From NCBI GenBank assembly GCA_947458415.1, contig CANGZG010000048.1:1-14936 (forward strand): a stretch of 14,936 bases of DNA. Reading direction: 5' to 3'. The notes under the pieces are model-generated. The model was not told where the DNA came from, made no database searches, and worked only from the letters and a program-made list of their open reading frames with translations. The position numbers and the translations under genes were made by a program. Positions 6,395 through 13,154 of the stretch are shown here, in pieces. Position 1 is the stretch's first letter. Every line of letters starts with the position of its first letter. The DNA comes from Comamonadaceae bacterium (GTDB lineage Bacteria; Pseudomonadota; Gammaproteobacteria; Burkholderiales; Burkholderiaceae_C).

Positions 6395-7512
6395 GCGCCT
6401 CTTTGTCCACTGTCGCCATTTCACCATTGCAAGACATCGTGGACGACATGCGCGCTGGTCGCATGGTGATTTTGGTGGACGAGGAAGACCGCGAAAACGA
6501 AGGCGACTTGGTGTTGGCGGCAGACCATGTCACCCCGGAAGCCATCAATTTCATGGCCCGCTTTGGCCGTGGCCTGATTTGTTTGACACTCACCCGCGAG
6601 CGTTGCGAACATTTGAACTTGCCGCCGATGGTGGCACGCAACGGCACGGTCCACAGCACCGCTTTCACGGTATCGATCGAAGCCGCTCAAGGTGTCACCA
6701 CAGGCATTTCAGCTGCTGACCGCGCACGCACCGTGCAAGTGGCGGTGGCGGCCAACGCCAAAGCCAACGATCTGGTGCAACCCGGTCACATTTTTCCTTT
6801 GCAAGCGGTGGACGGCGGTGTGCTGATGCGCGCAGGACACACCGAAGCCGGCTGCGACTTGGCCGCCATGGCAGGTTGTTCGCCCACCGCCGTCATTTGT
6901 GAAATCATGAAAGACGACGGCACCATGGCGCGCTTGCCCGATTTGATGCAATTCGCGGCAGAGCACGGATTGAAAATCGGCACTATCGCGGATTTGATTG
7001 AACACCGCAGCCGCACCGAATCACTGGTGCAACGCCTGAGCAGCCGCGCGTTGGTCACCGCACATGGCGAGTTCACCGCCCATGCTTACAAAGATTTGCC
7101 CAGCGACAGCGTTCACTTGGCGTTGGTGCGTGGCACTTGGTCTGCCGAGACCGCCGTCTTGGCGCGCGTGCACGAACCCTTGTCGGTGCTTGACGCACTC
7201 GAACCGCAACGTGCCATGCATTCTTGGAGTTTGGACGCGGCTTTGTCTCGCATCGCCCAAGAACAAGCAGGCGTACTGGTGTTGCTCAACTGCGGTGAAA
7301 GCGGTCAACAATTGTTGACCCAATTCGAAGGTTTGGCTCGCTCTGCGCAAGCCCCAGAACGTGGGCGCATGGACTTGCGCACCTACGGCATCGGCGCGCA
7401 AATCTTGCGCGATTGCGGTGTGCACAAAATGCGCCTCATGGGCAATCCACGTCGCATGCCCAGCATGGCGGGCTATGGTTTGGAAATCACCGGCTACTTG
7501 GCCAAGGAATGA
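6391..7512 (+). CDS. ribBA: DHBP synthase with degenerate GTP cyclohydrolase II domain
   Basis: The N-terminal half (about 10-205) is 3,4-dihydroxy-2-butanone 4-phosphate synthase, which makes the four-carbon unit from ribulose 5-phosphate. It has DEEDRENEGDLVLAA (30-44), HSTAFTVSIEA (88-98), TTGISAADRA (103-112), PGHIFPL (131-137), RAGHTEAG (147-154) and E171. The C-terminal half (about 210-373) has the fold pattern of GTP cyclohydrolase II: VLARVH (256-261), RTYGIGAQIL and YGLEITGYL. All three zinc cysteines are missing: the positions matching E. coli RibA C54, C65 and C67 are P263, A275 and H277. GTP cyclohydrolase II activity is therefore unlikely. Such RibB fusions with a non-catalytic tail are known in Proteobacteria (RibBX-type). 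Start ATG 6391 overlaps the ribE stop by four bases. Confidence 0.93.
   Translation: MSASLSTVAISPLQDIVDDMRAGRMVILVDEEDRENEGDLVLAADHVTPEAINFMARFGRGLICLTLTRERCEHLNLPPMVARNGTVHSTAFTVSIEAAQGVTTGISAADRARTVQVAVAANAKANDLVQPGHIFPLQAVDGGVLMRAGHTEAGCDLAAMAGCSPTAVICEIMKDDGTMARLPDLMQFAAEHGLKIGTIADLIEHRSRTESLVQRLSSRALVTAHGEFTAHAYKDLPSDSVHLALVRGTWSAETAVLARVHEPLSVLDALEPQRAMHSWSLDAALSRIAQEQAGVLVLLNCGESGQQLLTQFEGLARSAQAPERGRMDLRTYGIGAQILRDCGVHKMRLMGNPRRMPSMAGYGLEITGYLAKE
7504..7508 (+). promoter_or_regulatory. Shine-Dalgarno site of ribH
   Basis: AAGGA at the very end of ribBA lies six bases before ATG 7515 and directly abuts the earlier ATG at 7509. The spacing favours ATG 7515 as the ribH start, two bases beyond the ribBA stop. 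It is one of the better ribosome binding sites in the gene chain. Confidence 0.6.
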
Positions 7513-7514
7513 AC

Positions 7515-7982
7515 ATGCATCAAGCTGACATCAGTGGCACGCGCAACGATTTGGACGGCAGTGGTCTGCGCATTGGCGTGGTGCAAGCACGGTTTAACCC
7601 TGCCATCACCAACGCCTTGGCTGATGCTTGCATGAGCGAATTGCAATCTCTCCACGTCAGCATTTCGCGCATTCAACATGTGCAAGTGCCAGGCGCACTC
7701 GAGGTGCCTGTGGCGCTGGCCGCCATGGCGCAAAGCGGCGCATTTGATGCGCTGATCGCGTTGGGCTGCATCATTCGGGGCGAAACCTACCATTTCGAAT
7801 TGGTGGCGAATGAATCCGGCGCCGCCATCACCCGCTTGGCGTTGGACCACCACCTACCGATTGCCAACGCCATCCTCACCACCGAAAACGAAGCCCAAGC
7901 GGTTGCCCGCCAAACAGACAAAGGCCGCGACGCTGCCCGTGTGGCGGTTGAAATGGCTTTGCTGATGAAAACGCTCACATGA
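7515..7982 (+). CDS. ribH: 6,7-Dimethyl-8-ribityllumazine synthase
   Basis: RibH joins the pyrimidine made by the RibD branch with the four-carbon unit made by RibB, forming the substrate of riboflavin synthase. The 155-residue product is standard length. It shows LRIGVVQARFNPAIT (18-32), the VPGALEVPVAL segment (58-68), ALGCIIRGETYHFE (82-95) with the catalytic His H93, and LTTENEAQA. I chose ATG 7515 because AAGGA lies at proper distance; an ATG at 7509 would add two residues and overlap ribBA. It overlaps nusB by four bases. Placement between ribBA and nusB matches the ribH-nusB pairing common in Proteobacteria. Confidence 0.96.
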   Translation: MHQADISGTRNDLDGSGLRIGVVQARFNPAITNALADACMSELQSLHVSISRIQHVQVPGALEVPVALAAMAQSGAFDALIALGCIIRGETYHFELVANESGAAITRLALDHHLPIANAILTTENEAQAVARQTDKGRDAARVAVEMALLMKTLT

Positions 7983-8491
7983 CCGCCTCCCCTTCTGCCG
8001 CCAAATCCGGCAAACCTTCAGACATGCGTCGCGCCAGCGCGCGCGCCGCCCGCACCCGTGCGCGTGGCTTTGCCGTTCAAGCCTTGTACCAAGTGATGGT
8101 TGGGCGCAACCCCCCCGATGAAGTCGACAGCTTCACACGCGAACTCAGCGGGTTTCACAAAGCCGACAGCGTGCACTTTGATGCCTTGCTGCATGGTTGT
8201 GCCGCGCAAGCCGAGTCGCTGGATGCACGCATCTTGCCTTTGTTGGACCGAAAAATGTCCGACATCTCCCCGATCGAACACGCCATCTTGTGGATCGGGG
8301 TGTATGAAATGCAACACTGCATTGACATTCCTTGGCGGGTCGTGATCAACGAGTGCATTGAACTGGCCAAAGAATTTGGCGGCACCGATGGACACAAGTA
8401 CGTGAATGCCGTGTTGAACGGTTTGGCCGCTTCACTCAGACCGTTGGAAGTCGCGGCTGACAAGCCAGCGCCAGCGGCCCAAGCTGACTGA
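7979..8491 (+). CDS. nusB: Transcription antitermination factor NusB
   Basis: NusB binds boxA RNA with NusE (ribosomal protein S10) to assemble the rRNA antitermination complex. The 170-residue product is somewhat long for the family because of a Ser/Ala/Lys-rich N-terminal extension of about 20 residues and an Ala/Pro-rich tail. The core has the arginine-rich start RRASARAARTRARGFAVQAL (17-36), the DRKMSDISPIEHAILWIGVYE segment split over about 90-110, PWRVVINECIELAKEFGG and HKYVNAVLNGLA. The start ATG overlaps the ribH stop as ATGA. The ribH-nusB order is conserved well beyond this lineage. Confidence 0.95.
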   Translation: MTASPSAAKSGKPSDMRRASARAARTRARGFAVQALYQVMVGRNPPDEVDSFTRELSGFHKADSVHFDALLHGCAAQAESLDARILPLLDRKMSDISPIEHAILWIGVYEMQHCIDIPWRVVINECIELAKEFGGTDGHKYVNAVLNGLAASLRPLEVAADKPAPAAQAD

Positions 8492-8495
8492 CTCC

Positions 8496-9686
8496 ATGCG
8501 TATCAGCCAACGCGCGAGCCGCATTTCTCCTTTTTATGTGATGGAAATGGCCAAGTCGGCCAAGCAGCTCGCGCAGCAAGTACAGCACAGCGATTCGCCG
8601 ATGCTGTTCCTCAACATTGGTGAACCCGATTTCACCGCGCCGCCCTTGGTTCAAGAGGCCGCCATGCGCGCCATTCGAGATGGCCGCACGGCCTACACCC
8701 ACGCCTTGGGGCTGGACGCATTGCGCGAGCGCATCAGCCACTGGTACAGCACACGCTTTGGCGTGGCTGTCCCCGCCAGCCGGATCGTGGTGACCAGCGG
8801 CGCCTCGGCGGCATTGCAATTGGCTTGTCTGGCCTTGATCGAATCAGGCGACGAGGTATTGATGCCTGACCCGTGTTACCCGTGCAACCGCCAATTTGTC
8901 CAAGCCGCCGATGGGCGGGCCATTTTGTTGCCGACCACTGCCTCACAACGCTTTCAACTGAGCGCGGCACCAGTCCGTGAACATTGGCAAACAACTACAC
9001 GCGGTGTTTTACTGGCCTCACCGTCTAACCCGACCGGTACCTCTGTGGCCTTGGATGAACTGACGGCTGTTCACCGTTTCGTCAGCGACAAAGGTGGCAT
9101 CACCATGGTGGATGAAATCTACCTTGGCTTGAGCCATGACGATGCCTATGGACAAACGGCGTTGTCCATCGACGACCAAATCATCAGCATCAACAGTTTC
9201 TCGAAGTACTTCAACATGACCGGTTGGCGATTGGGTTGGTTGGTGGTGCCAGAGCCCTTGGTTCCAGCGATTGAACGCTTGGCGCAAAACCTGTTCATCT
9301 GCCCCAGCACCATCGCCCAGACAGCGGCCTTGGCTTGCTTCGAACCCGAGAGTCTGTCTGTCTACGAAGCGCGTCGCGCCGCTTTCAAGCAGCGGCGTGA
9401 TCAATTCATTCCGCAACTCAACGCCATGGGTTTGACCGTGCCCGTCATGCCAGACGGGGCTTTTTATGCTTGGGCTGATTGCCGCCAAGCCTGCGAGCGC
9501 TTGGGCCTGGCAGACAGTTGGGCGTTTGCCGAGCATGTGATGCAACAGGCGCATGTGGTGATCACGCCTGGACGAGATTTCAGTCAACACCAGCCGGGAG
9601 ACTTTGTCAGAATGTCCACCGCCAGTTCGTTAGACACTTTGGACACCGCGGCACAACGCTTGCGGCATTTGCTGGAGAACGCATGA
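8496..9686 (+). CDS. PLP-dependent class I/II aminotransferase
   Basis: This is a fold-type I aminotransferase of the aspartate/alanine aminotransferase superfamily; the amino acid specificity cannot be read from sequence alone. The 396-residue product is full length. It has NIGEPDFTAPP (40-50), the phosphate-loop TSGASAALQLA (100-110), PSNPTG with N178, VDEIYLGLS with D206 and Y209, the PLP lysine K237 in SINSFSKYFNMTGWRLGW, and the substrate carboxylate-binding R372 in FVRMSTAS. It sits four bases after nusB and overlaps ybgC by four, so it is probably co-expressed with the rib and tol blocks. I know this placement from other Comamonadaceae but know no functional explanation. Paralogues in this family often act on several amino acids. 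Confidence 0.88.
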   Translation: MRISQRASRISPFYVMEMAKSAKQLAQQVQHSDSPMLFLNIGEPDFTAPPLVQEAAMRAIRDGRTAYTHALGLDALRERISHWYSTRFGVAVPASRIVVTSGASAALQLACLALIESGDEVLMPDPCYPCNRQFVQAADGRAILLPTTASQRFQLSAAPVREHWQTTTRGVLLASPSNPTGTSVALDELTAVHRFVSDKGGITMVDEIYLGLSHDDAYGQTALSIDDQIISINSFSKYFNMTGWRLGWLVVPEPLVPAIERLAQNLFICPSTIAQTAALACFEPESLSVYEARRAAFKQRRDQFIPQLNAMGLTVPVMPDGAFYAWADCRQACERLGLADSWAFAEHVMQQAHVVITPGRDFSQHQPGDFVRMSTASSLDTLDTAAQRLRHLLENA

Positions 9687-10090
9687 GTTTTCATTTTCCG
9701 GTTCGCGTGTATTGGGAAGACACCGATGCCGGTGGCATTGTCTTTTACGCCAATTACCTGAAATTTTTTGAGCGCGCCCGCACCGAATGGCTGCGCCACC
9801 TGGGTTTGCAACAACAGGCACTCAAACAAGAGACCGGCGGCATGTTTGTCGTGATAGACACGCAATTGACTTACCATCGACCGGCACAACTTGACGATAT
9901 GCTTGAAGTCAGCGCCGTCATGCAAGACAAAGGCCGCGCCAGCTTGGTCATCGGCCAACAAGCTTGGCGGCTGGACCATGGTGGCGAGCGAACCTTGCTG
10001 TGCGAAGGCAGCATCCGCATTGGCTGGGTCAATGCCGAGAAAATGAAACCCGAGCGTATTCCCCCTCAACTTTTGGAGTTGTTCTCATGA
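9683..10090 (+). CDS. ybgC: Acyl-CoA thioesterase YbgC
   Basis: YbgC is a hotdog-fold thioesterase of the 4-hydroxybenzoyl-CoA thioesterase type, encoded with the Tol-Pal genes in many Proteobacteria and linked to phospholipid metabolism at the membrane. The 135-residue product matches family length. It has RVYWEDTDAGG (8-18) with catalytic D15, equivalent to D18 of E. coli YbgC, then VFYANYLKFFERARTEWLRH (20-39). The C-terminal part has LDDMLEV and NAEKMKPERIP. A GGAG at 9674-9677, five bases before ATG 9683, supports this start, which overlaps the aminotransferase stop. The stop overlaps tolQ as ATGA. Confidence 0.93.
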   Translation: MSFHFPVRVYWEDTDAGGIVFYANYLKFFERARTEWLRHLGLQQQALKQETGGMFVVIDTQLTYHRPAQLDDMLEVSAVMQDKGRASLVIGQQAWRLDHGGERTLLCEGSIRIGWVNAEKMKPERIPPQLLELFS

Positions 10091-10779
10091 ACCAAGATTT
10101 ATCAATTGTTCAATTGCTTTTGAACGCCAGTTGGGTGGTGCAAGCCGTGGTGCTGATTTTGTTGCTGGTCTCGGTCATGAGTTGGGCCGCCATCTTTCGC
10201 AAATTGCGGTCCTTGAAAGAGGTCAAAAATTTGAATGAAGAATTTGAACGCGATTTTTGGTCTGGCAAGAGTCTCAATGAATTGTTTGCCGGGGCCCAAC
10301 AAAACGCCAAATCCTCGGGCCCCATGGAACGCATATTTGCCAGTGGCATGCGCGAATACCAAAAACTGCGCGAGCGACGCATCACCGACAGCGGCTTGCT
10401 GATGGACGGCGCACGCCGTGCCATGCGCGCGAGCTTGCAGCGCGAAATGGATGCGATTGAATCCAACCTGTCCATGCTGGCTTCGGTGGGTTCGGTGTCG
10501 CCTTATGTGGGCTTGTTTGGCACGGTCTGGGGCATCATGCACGCATTCACCGGATTGGCCGCGTTGCAACAAGTGACCTTGGCCAAAGTGGCGCCTGGCA
10601 TTGCCGAAGCCTTGGTCGCCACGGCCATCGGTTTGTTTGCCGCCATTCCAGCGGTTCTGGCGTTCAACCGGTTTTCTCGTGACATCGACCGGGTCGCCAA
10701 CAAGCTGGAGACATTCATTGAAGAGTTCTCCAACATCTTGCAACGCAACGTAGGCGCTGCGCCTGCCGCCAACCGCTGA
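10087..10779 (+). CDS. tolQ: Tol-Pal system protein TolQ
   Basis: TolQ is the multi-pass inner-membrane stator subunit that with TolR uses the proton gradient to energise TolA. The 230-residue product is standard. Three membrane segments are visible at about 15-37, 133-155 and 170-193, with the large cytoplasmic region after the first. Conserved residues include GLFGTVWGIM with T146 and LVATAIGLFAAIPAV with T179, equivalent to the channel threonines of E. coli TolQ. A GGAG at 10075-10078, eight bases before ATG 10087, supports the start. It overlaps ybgC by four bases and precedes tolR by 19. ExbB is the paralogous alternative, but the ybgC-tolQRA context settles it. Confidence 0.95.
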   Translation: MNQDLSIVQLLLNASWVVQAVVLILLLVSVMSWAAIFRKLRSLKEVKNLNEEFERDFWSGKSLNELFAGAQQNAKSSGPMERIFASGMREYQKLRERRITDSGLLMDGARRAMRASLQREMDAIESNLSMLASVGSVSPYVGLFGTVWGIMHAFTGLAALQQVTLAKVAPGIAEALVATAIGLFAAIPAVLAFNRFSRDIDRVANKLETFIEEFSNILQRNVGAAPAANR

Positions 10780-10798
10780 TTGACGGACGGACACCCTC

Positions 10799-11245
10799 AT
10801 GGCTGCTTCTCTCAATCAACGGCGCTCAAGGCGCACCATCAGCGACATCAACATGGTTCCTTTCATTGATGTGATGTTGGTGTTGTTGATCATTTTCATG
10901 GTCACCGCACCCCTGCTGTCCCCCAGTTTGATCGATGTCCCCAGCGTGGGCAAGGCCGCGACCGCACCGGACCAAGTCATCACGATAGAAATCGACAAGC
11001 AATTGCAAATCGTTGTCAAGTCCAAAGCCACTTCTGCCAAAGACAGTGGGCTGCTGATCAAGCAAGACGCGAACATGGACAGCGTCGCCAAAATCGCTTT
11101 GCAACTGCAGGCTGGCAATGCGCAAACACCCGTCATCATCAGCGCCGACAAAGGCATCACTTATGACAATGTGGTCAAGTTGATGGACCGGTTGCAACGC
11201 GCTGGCGTGCAGCGCGTGGGTTTGGCTGTTCGTCAAAGCGAATAA
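10799..11245 (+). CDS. tolR: Tol-Pal system protein TolR
   Basis: TolR is the single-pass partner of TolQ with a periplasmic domain. The 148-residue product has a short basic cytoplasmic N-terminus (QRRSRRTISDINMVPFIDV), then a membrane helix from about 21 to 42. D24 in that helix matches the proton-carrying Asp of the ExbD/TolR family (D23 in E. coli). The periplasmic part has TIEIDKQLQIVV, TPVIISADKGITYDNVVKLM and VGLAVRQ, all typical. It lies 19 bases after tolQ and nine before tolA. Confidence 0.95.
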   Translation: MAASLNQRRSRRTISDINMVPFIDVMLVLLIIFMVTAPLLSPSLIDVPSVGKAATAPDQVITIEIDKQLQIVVKSKATSAKDSGLLIKQDANMDSVAKIALQLQAGNAQTPVIISADKGITYDNVVKLMDRLQRAGVQRVGLAVRQSE

Positions 11246-11254
11246 GCCCTGTTC

Positions 11255-12508
11255 ATGTCCCAAGAGACTTCACATCTGGAATTTGCGCCGCCTGAGGACC
11301 GGGGGGGAGGCAGTTCGTTGGCTTTGGCCTTGTTCGTCCATGCCTTGCTGTTGATGGCCTTGACCTGGGGCATCCATTGGCGCACGGATCCGCAAGACGA
11401 TGCTGTGGATGCAGAACTCTGGTCCACCATTCCAGAACCCGTCGCTTTGAAATCTGATGCGCCTGCACCTGCACCTGCGCCACCCAAAGCCCAACCTGAT
11501 GCACCGGCCAAGTCCTCAGAGGTCAAACAGGACAAACCGCCGCCCGCCAAAATCGTGTATGCACCGGCGAAGAATACCGAGCCACCGGTTAAAAACGCAC
11601 CAGACCCCGATATCGCTCTAGAAAAACTCAAGAAAAAAGAAGCGGCCGAGCAATTGGCGCTTGAAAAAAAAGCCGAGAGGCTGAGAAAAGCCGAAGAATT
11701 ACAGGCTGAAAAAGAAAGAAAAGCTGCCCTCTTGCGGGAAGAAGCGGCCAAGCGCAAAGAGGAAGCAGCCAAGCGCAAAGAAGAAGCCGCTAAACGCAAA
11801 GAGGAAGAGTTAAAACGCAAAGAAGAAGAGATTCGCCTTCGCAAAGAAGAGGAAGCCAAACGTAAAGCGGAAGAACTCCGCCGCAAGGAAGAAGAAGCGC
11901 GTCGCAAAGAAGAAGAGATTCGTCTTCGCAAAGAAGAGGAAGCCAAGCGTCGGGAAGAAGAAATTCGCCTACGCAAGGAAGAGGAAGCCAAGCGCAGGGA
12001 AGAAGAAATTCGCGTGCGCAAAGAAGAAGAGGCCCGCCGAAAAGAGGAAGAGACCAAGCGTCGCGAGGAAGAAAACAAGCGCAAGGAAGAAGAAGCCCGC
12101 CGGCTTGAGCAAGAAGCCAAAGAAGCCGAAGATCAACGCCAGCAACAGGTCAAACGGCTCAAAAGCTTGGGCGCCACCACCACCGGACCGGTGGATCCGG
12201 TCAATGAGTCCAAAGGCGGAGGCAAACCCAGCGACTCTTACCTCGCAAAGCTCAGGGCGCGGGTCAAACCCAACATCACTTTTTCAGACACACAGCTGCA
12301 GTCTGTGAGGGGGAACCCAGCGGCAGAGGTGGAAGTCAGTTGCAGTCCGAGCGGGCAAATCATCGCTGTGAAACTGACCCAGTCCAGCGGTAACGCGGCT
12401 TGGGACCAAGCGGTACTGAAAGCGATTGAAAAAACAGGCACCTTGCCTCGGGACGAGAACGGAAAAATCCCGTCCAAAATTCCGTTTGTGTTCAGACCGC
12501 GCGACTGA
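11255..12508 (+). CDS. tolA: Tol-Pal system protein TolA
   Basis: TolA spans the periplasm and links TolQR to TolB and Pal during outer-membrane constriction. The 417-residue product has three parts. The single membrane helix is at about 20-42 and contains H29 and L36, which fit the His and Leu of the SHLS signature of TolA/TonB helices, while the two Ser positions are A25 and I40. The long charged coiled coil (about 123-305) is rich in Glu, Lys and Arg with internal repeats. The C-terminal TolA/TonB-like domain (326-417) begins SDSYLAKLRARVKPN and includes VEVSCSPSGQIIAVKLTQSSG. Only one cysteine (C363) is present there, so the disulfide of E. coli TolA cannot form. The stop is two bases from the stop of the minus-strand gene. 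tolB and pal do not follow. Confidence 0.93.
   Translation: MSQETSHLEFAPPEDRGGGSSLALALFVHALLLMALTWGIHWRTDPQDDAVDAELWSTIPEPVALKSDAPAPAPAPPKAQPDAPAKSSEVKQDKPPPAKIVYAPAKNTEPPVKNAPDPDIALEKLKKKEAAEQLALEKKAERLRKAEELQAEKERKAALLREEAAKRKEEAAKRKEEAAKRKEEELKRKEEEIRLRKEEEAKRKAEELRRKEEEARRKEEEIRLRKEEEAKRREEEIRLRKEEEAKRREEEIRVRKEEEARRKEEETKRREEENKRKEEEARRLEQEAKEAEDQRQQQVKRLKSLGATTTGPVDPVNESKGGGKPSDSYLAKLRARVKPNITFSDTQLQSVRGNPAAEVEVSCSPSGQIIAVKLTQSSGNAAWDQAVLKAIEKTGTLPRDENGKIPSKIPFVFRPRD
11741..11803 (+). repeat. Three 21-base units coding for EAAKRKE heptads
   Basis: Three tandem seven-codon units encode EAAKRKE (residues 163-183 of TolA) with synonymous differences between copies. The heptad length fits a coiled coil. 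The synonymous drift suggests that the peptide pattern, more than the DNA, is being conserved. Confidence 0.8.
11822..12043 (+). repeat. 45-base repeats coding for a 15-residue TolA unit
   Basis: Three adjacent 45-base units at 11909-11953, 11954-11998 and 11999-12043 encode EEEIRLRKEEEAKRR, the same again, and EEEIRVRKEEEARRK. A fourth related copy, EEEIRLRKEEEAKRK, lies at 11822-11866, separated from the tandem by a shorter AEELRRKEEEARRK block. DNA similarity between copies is high with scattered third-position changes, which points to duplication by slippage or unequal recombination. The number of units may vary between strains. Confidence 0.85.
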
Positions 12509-12510
12509 CC

Positions 12511-13128
12511 TCAGTGCAAATGGCGGGGTCTGCGACCGCCGTGGCCAGAGCCACCGTTGCCCTTGGGTGGTTTGCTGATTTCCAAGGAATTGACCAAGGA
12601 ATCAAACCGCTTGCTAAAGAGTTTGTCCACTTCCAGCACCACATCGCTGAGCTCGGACGCGTCGAAATGGCGCTCCATCAAACTCACCAAATCTTGCACC
12701 AACAAATCTCGCTGGACTTGCATGATGGCCGCTGGTGTGGGCCCCACGAAGAGCATCATGAAGTCATCGCGTGAATCTCTGCCTTGGGCTTCGTCTTCAT
12801 CGTCAAATTCAGCGTCGTAGAAAGTGACTTCAAGCGCGGCACCCGCACGGGTCAGGTCATTCAAGCCCATGCACACATCGTCCAGCACTTGTCGAAAATC
12901 GTCTTCACCTTTGATGGTCCAACAGATTTGCAACACATGGTCGTTGGTGTCGTGACGGATGCCAGGCTCTTCCTCGTAAAAACTGTCTGCGCATTCTTGC
13001 AAGGATCGGGCACCTGCATAGACCCACAGGCCGCGCAAAGCGTCTTGCAAATGCTCAAACGTGACATCCTCGCGCAACGGCACAGCGCCATGCAAATGGA
13101 TTTCGTAAGTGGTGTTGAATCGTGACAT
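12511..13128 (-). CDS. Conserved Burkholderiales protein of unknown function
   Basis: I recognise this only as a conserved protein of Burkholderiales; I believe it is the family called DUF6806, but that name is from memory. The 205-residue product begins MSRFNTTYEIHLHGAVPLRE and has no signal peptide or membrane helix, so it is probably cytosolic. Visible parts are an N-terminal alpha/beta region with LWVYAGARS and YEEEPGIR, a very acidic stretch (EFDDEDEAQGRDSRDDF), a segment MLFVGPTPAAIMQVQRDLLV, a helical region with MERHFDASELSDVV, and a Gly/Arg/His-rich tail (GGSGHGGRRPRHLH). I chose ATG 13128; a TTG at 13158 would overlap the upstream gene. It follows the lactonase gene by 26 bases, and its stop lies two bases from the tolA stop. 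Confidence 0.8.
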   Translation of the reverse strand: MSRFNTTYEIHLHGAVPLREDVTFEHLQDALRGLWVYAGARSLQECADSFYEEEPGIRHDTNDHVLQICWTIKGEDDFRQVLDDVCMGLNDLTRAGAALEVTFYDAEFDDEDEAQGRDSRDDFMMLFVGPTPAAIMQVQRDLLVQDLVSLMERHFDASELSDVVLEVDKLFSKRFDSLVNSLEISKPPKGNGGSGHGGRRPRHLH

Positions 13129-13154
13129 GAAAGCATGATAGCAGTGGCCAGAAT

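Noticed and set aside
6837..7077. Minus-strand frame over ribBA and the frames opposite the rib genes
   Set aside because: They are shadows of well-identified plus-strand enzymes and show no ribosome binding site or domain.
11741..12043. Short regular repeats considered as a CRISPR-like array
   Set aside because: The repeats are directly adjacent, in frame, contain no unique spacers and encode the TolA coiled coil. No cas gene is near.
11233..12120. A 295-codon minus-strand frame rich in Ser-Ser-Leu-Arg repeats
   Set aside because: It is the mirror of the Glu/Lys/Arg repeats of TolA and has no independent gene features.
12180..12194. Perfect inverted repeat CCACCGG-A-CCGGTGG inside tolA
   Set aside because: It lies in the coding linker before the C-terminal domain, has a one-base centre and no T-tract, so it is not a terminator. 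It probably reflects codon choice for the Thr/Gly/Pro stretch.
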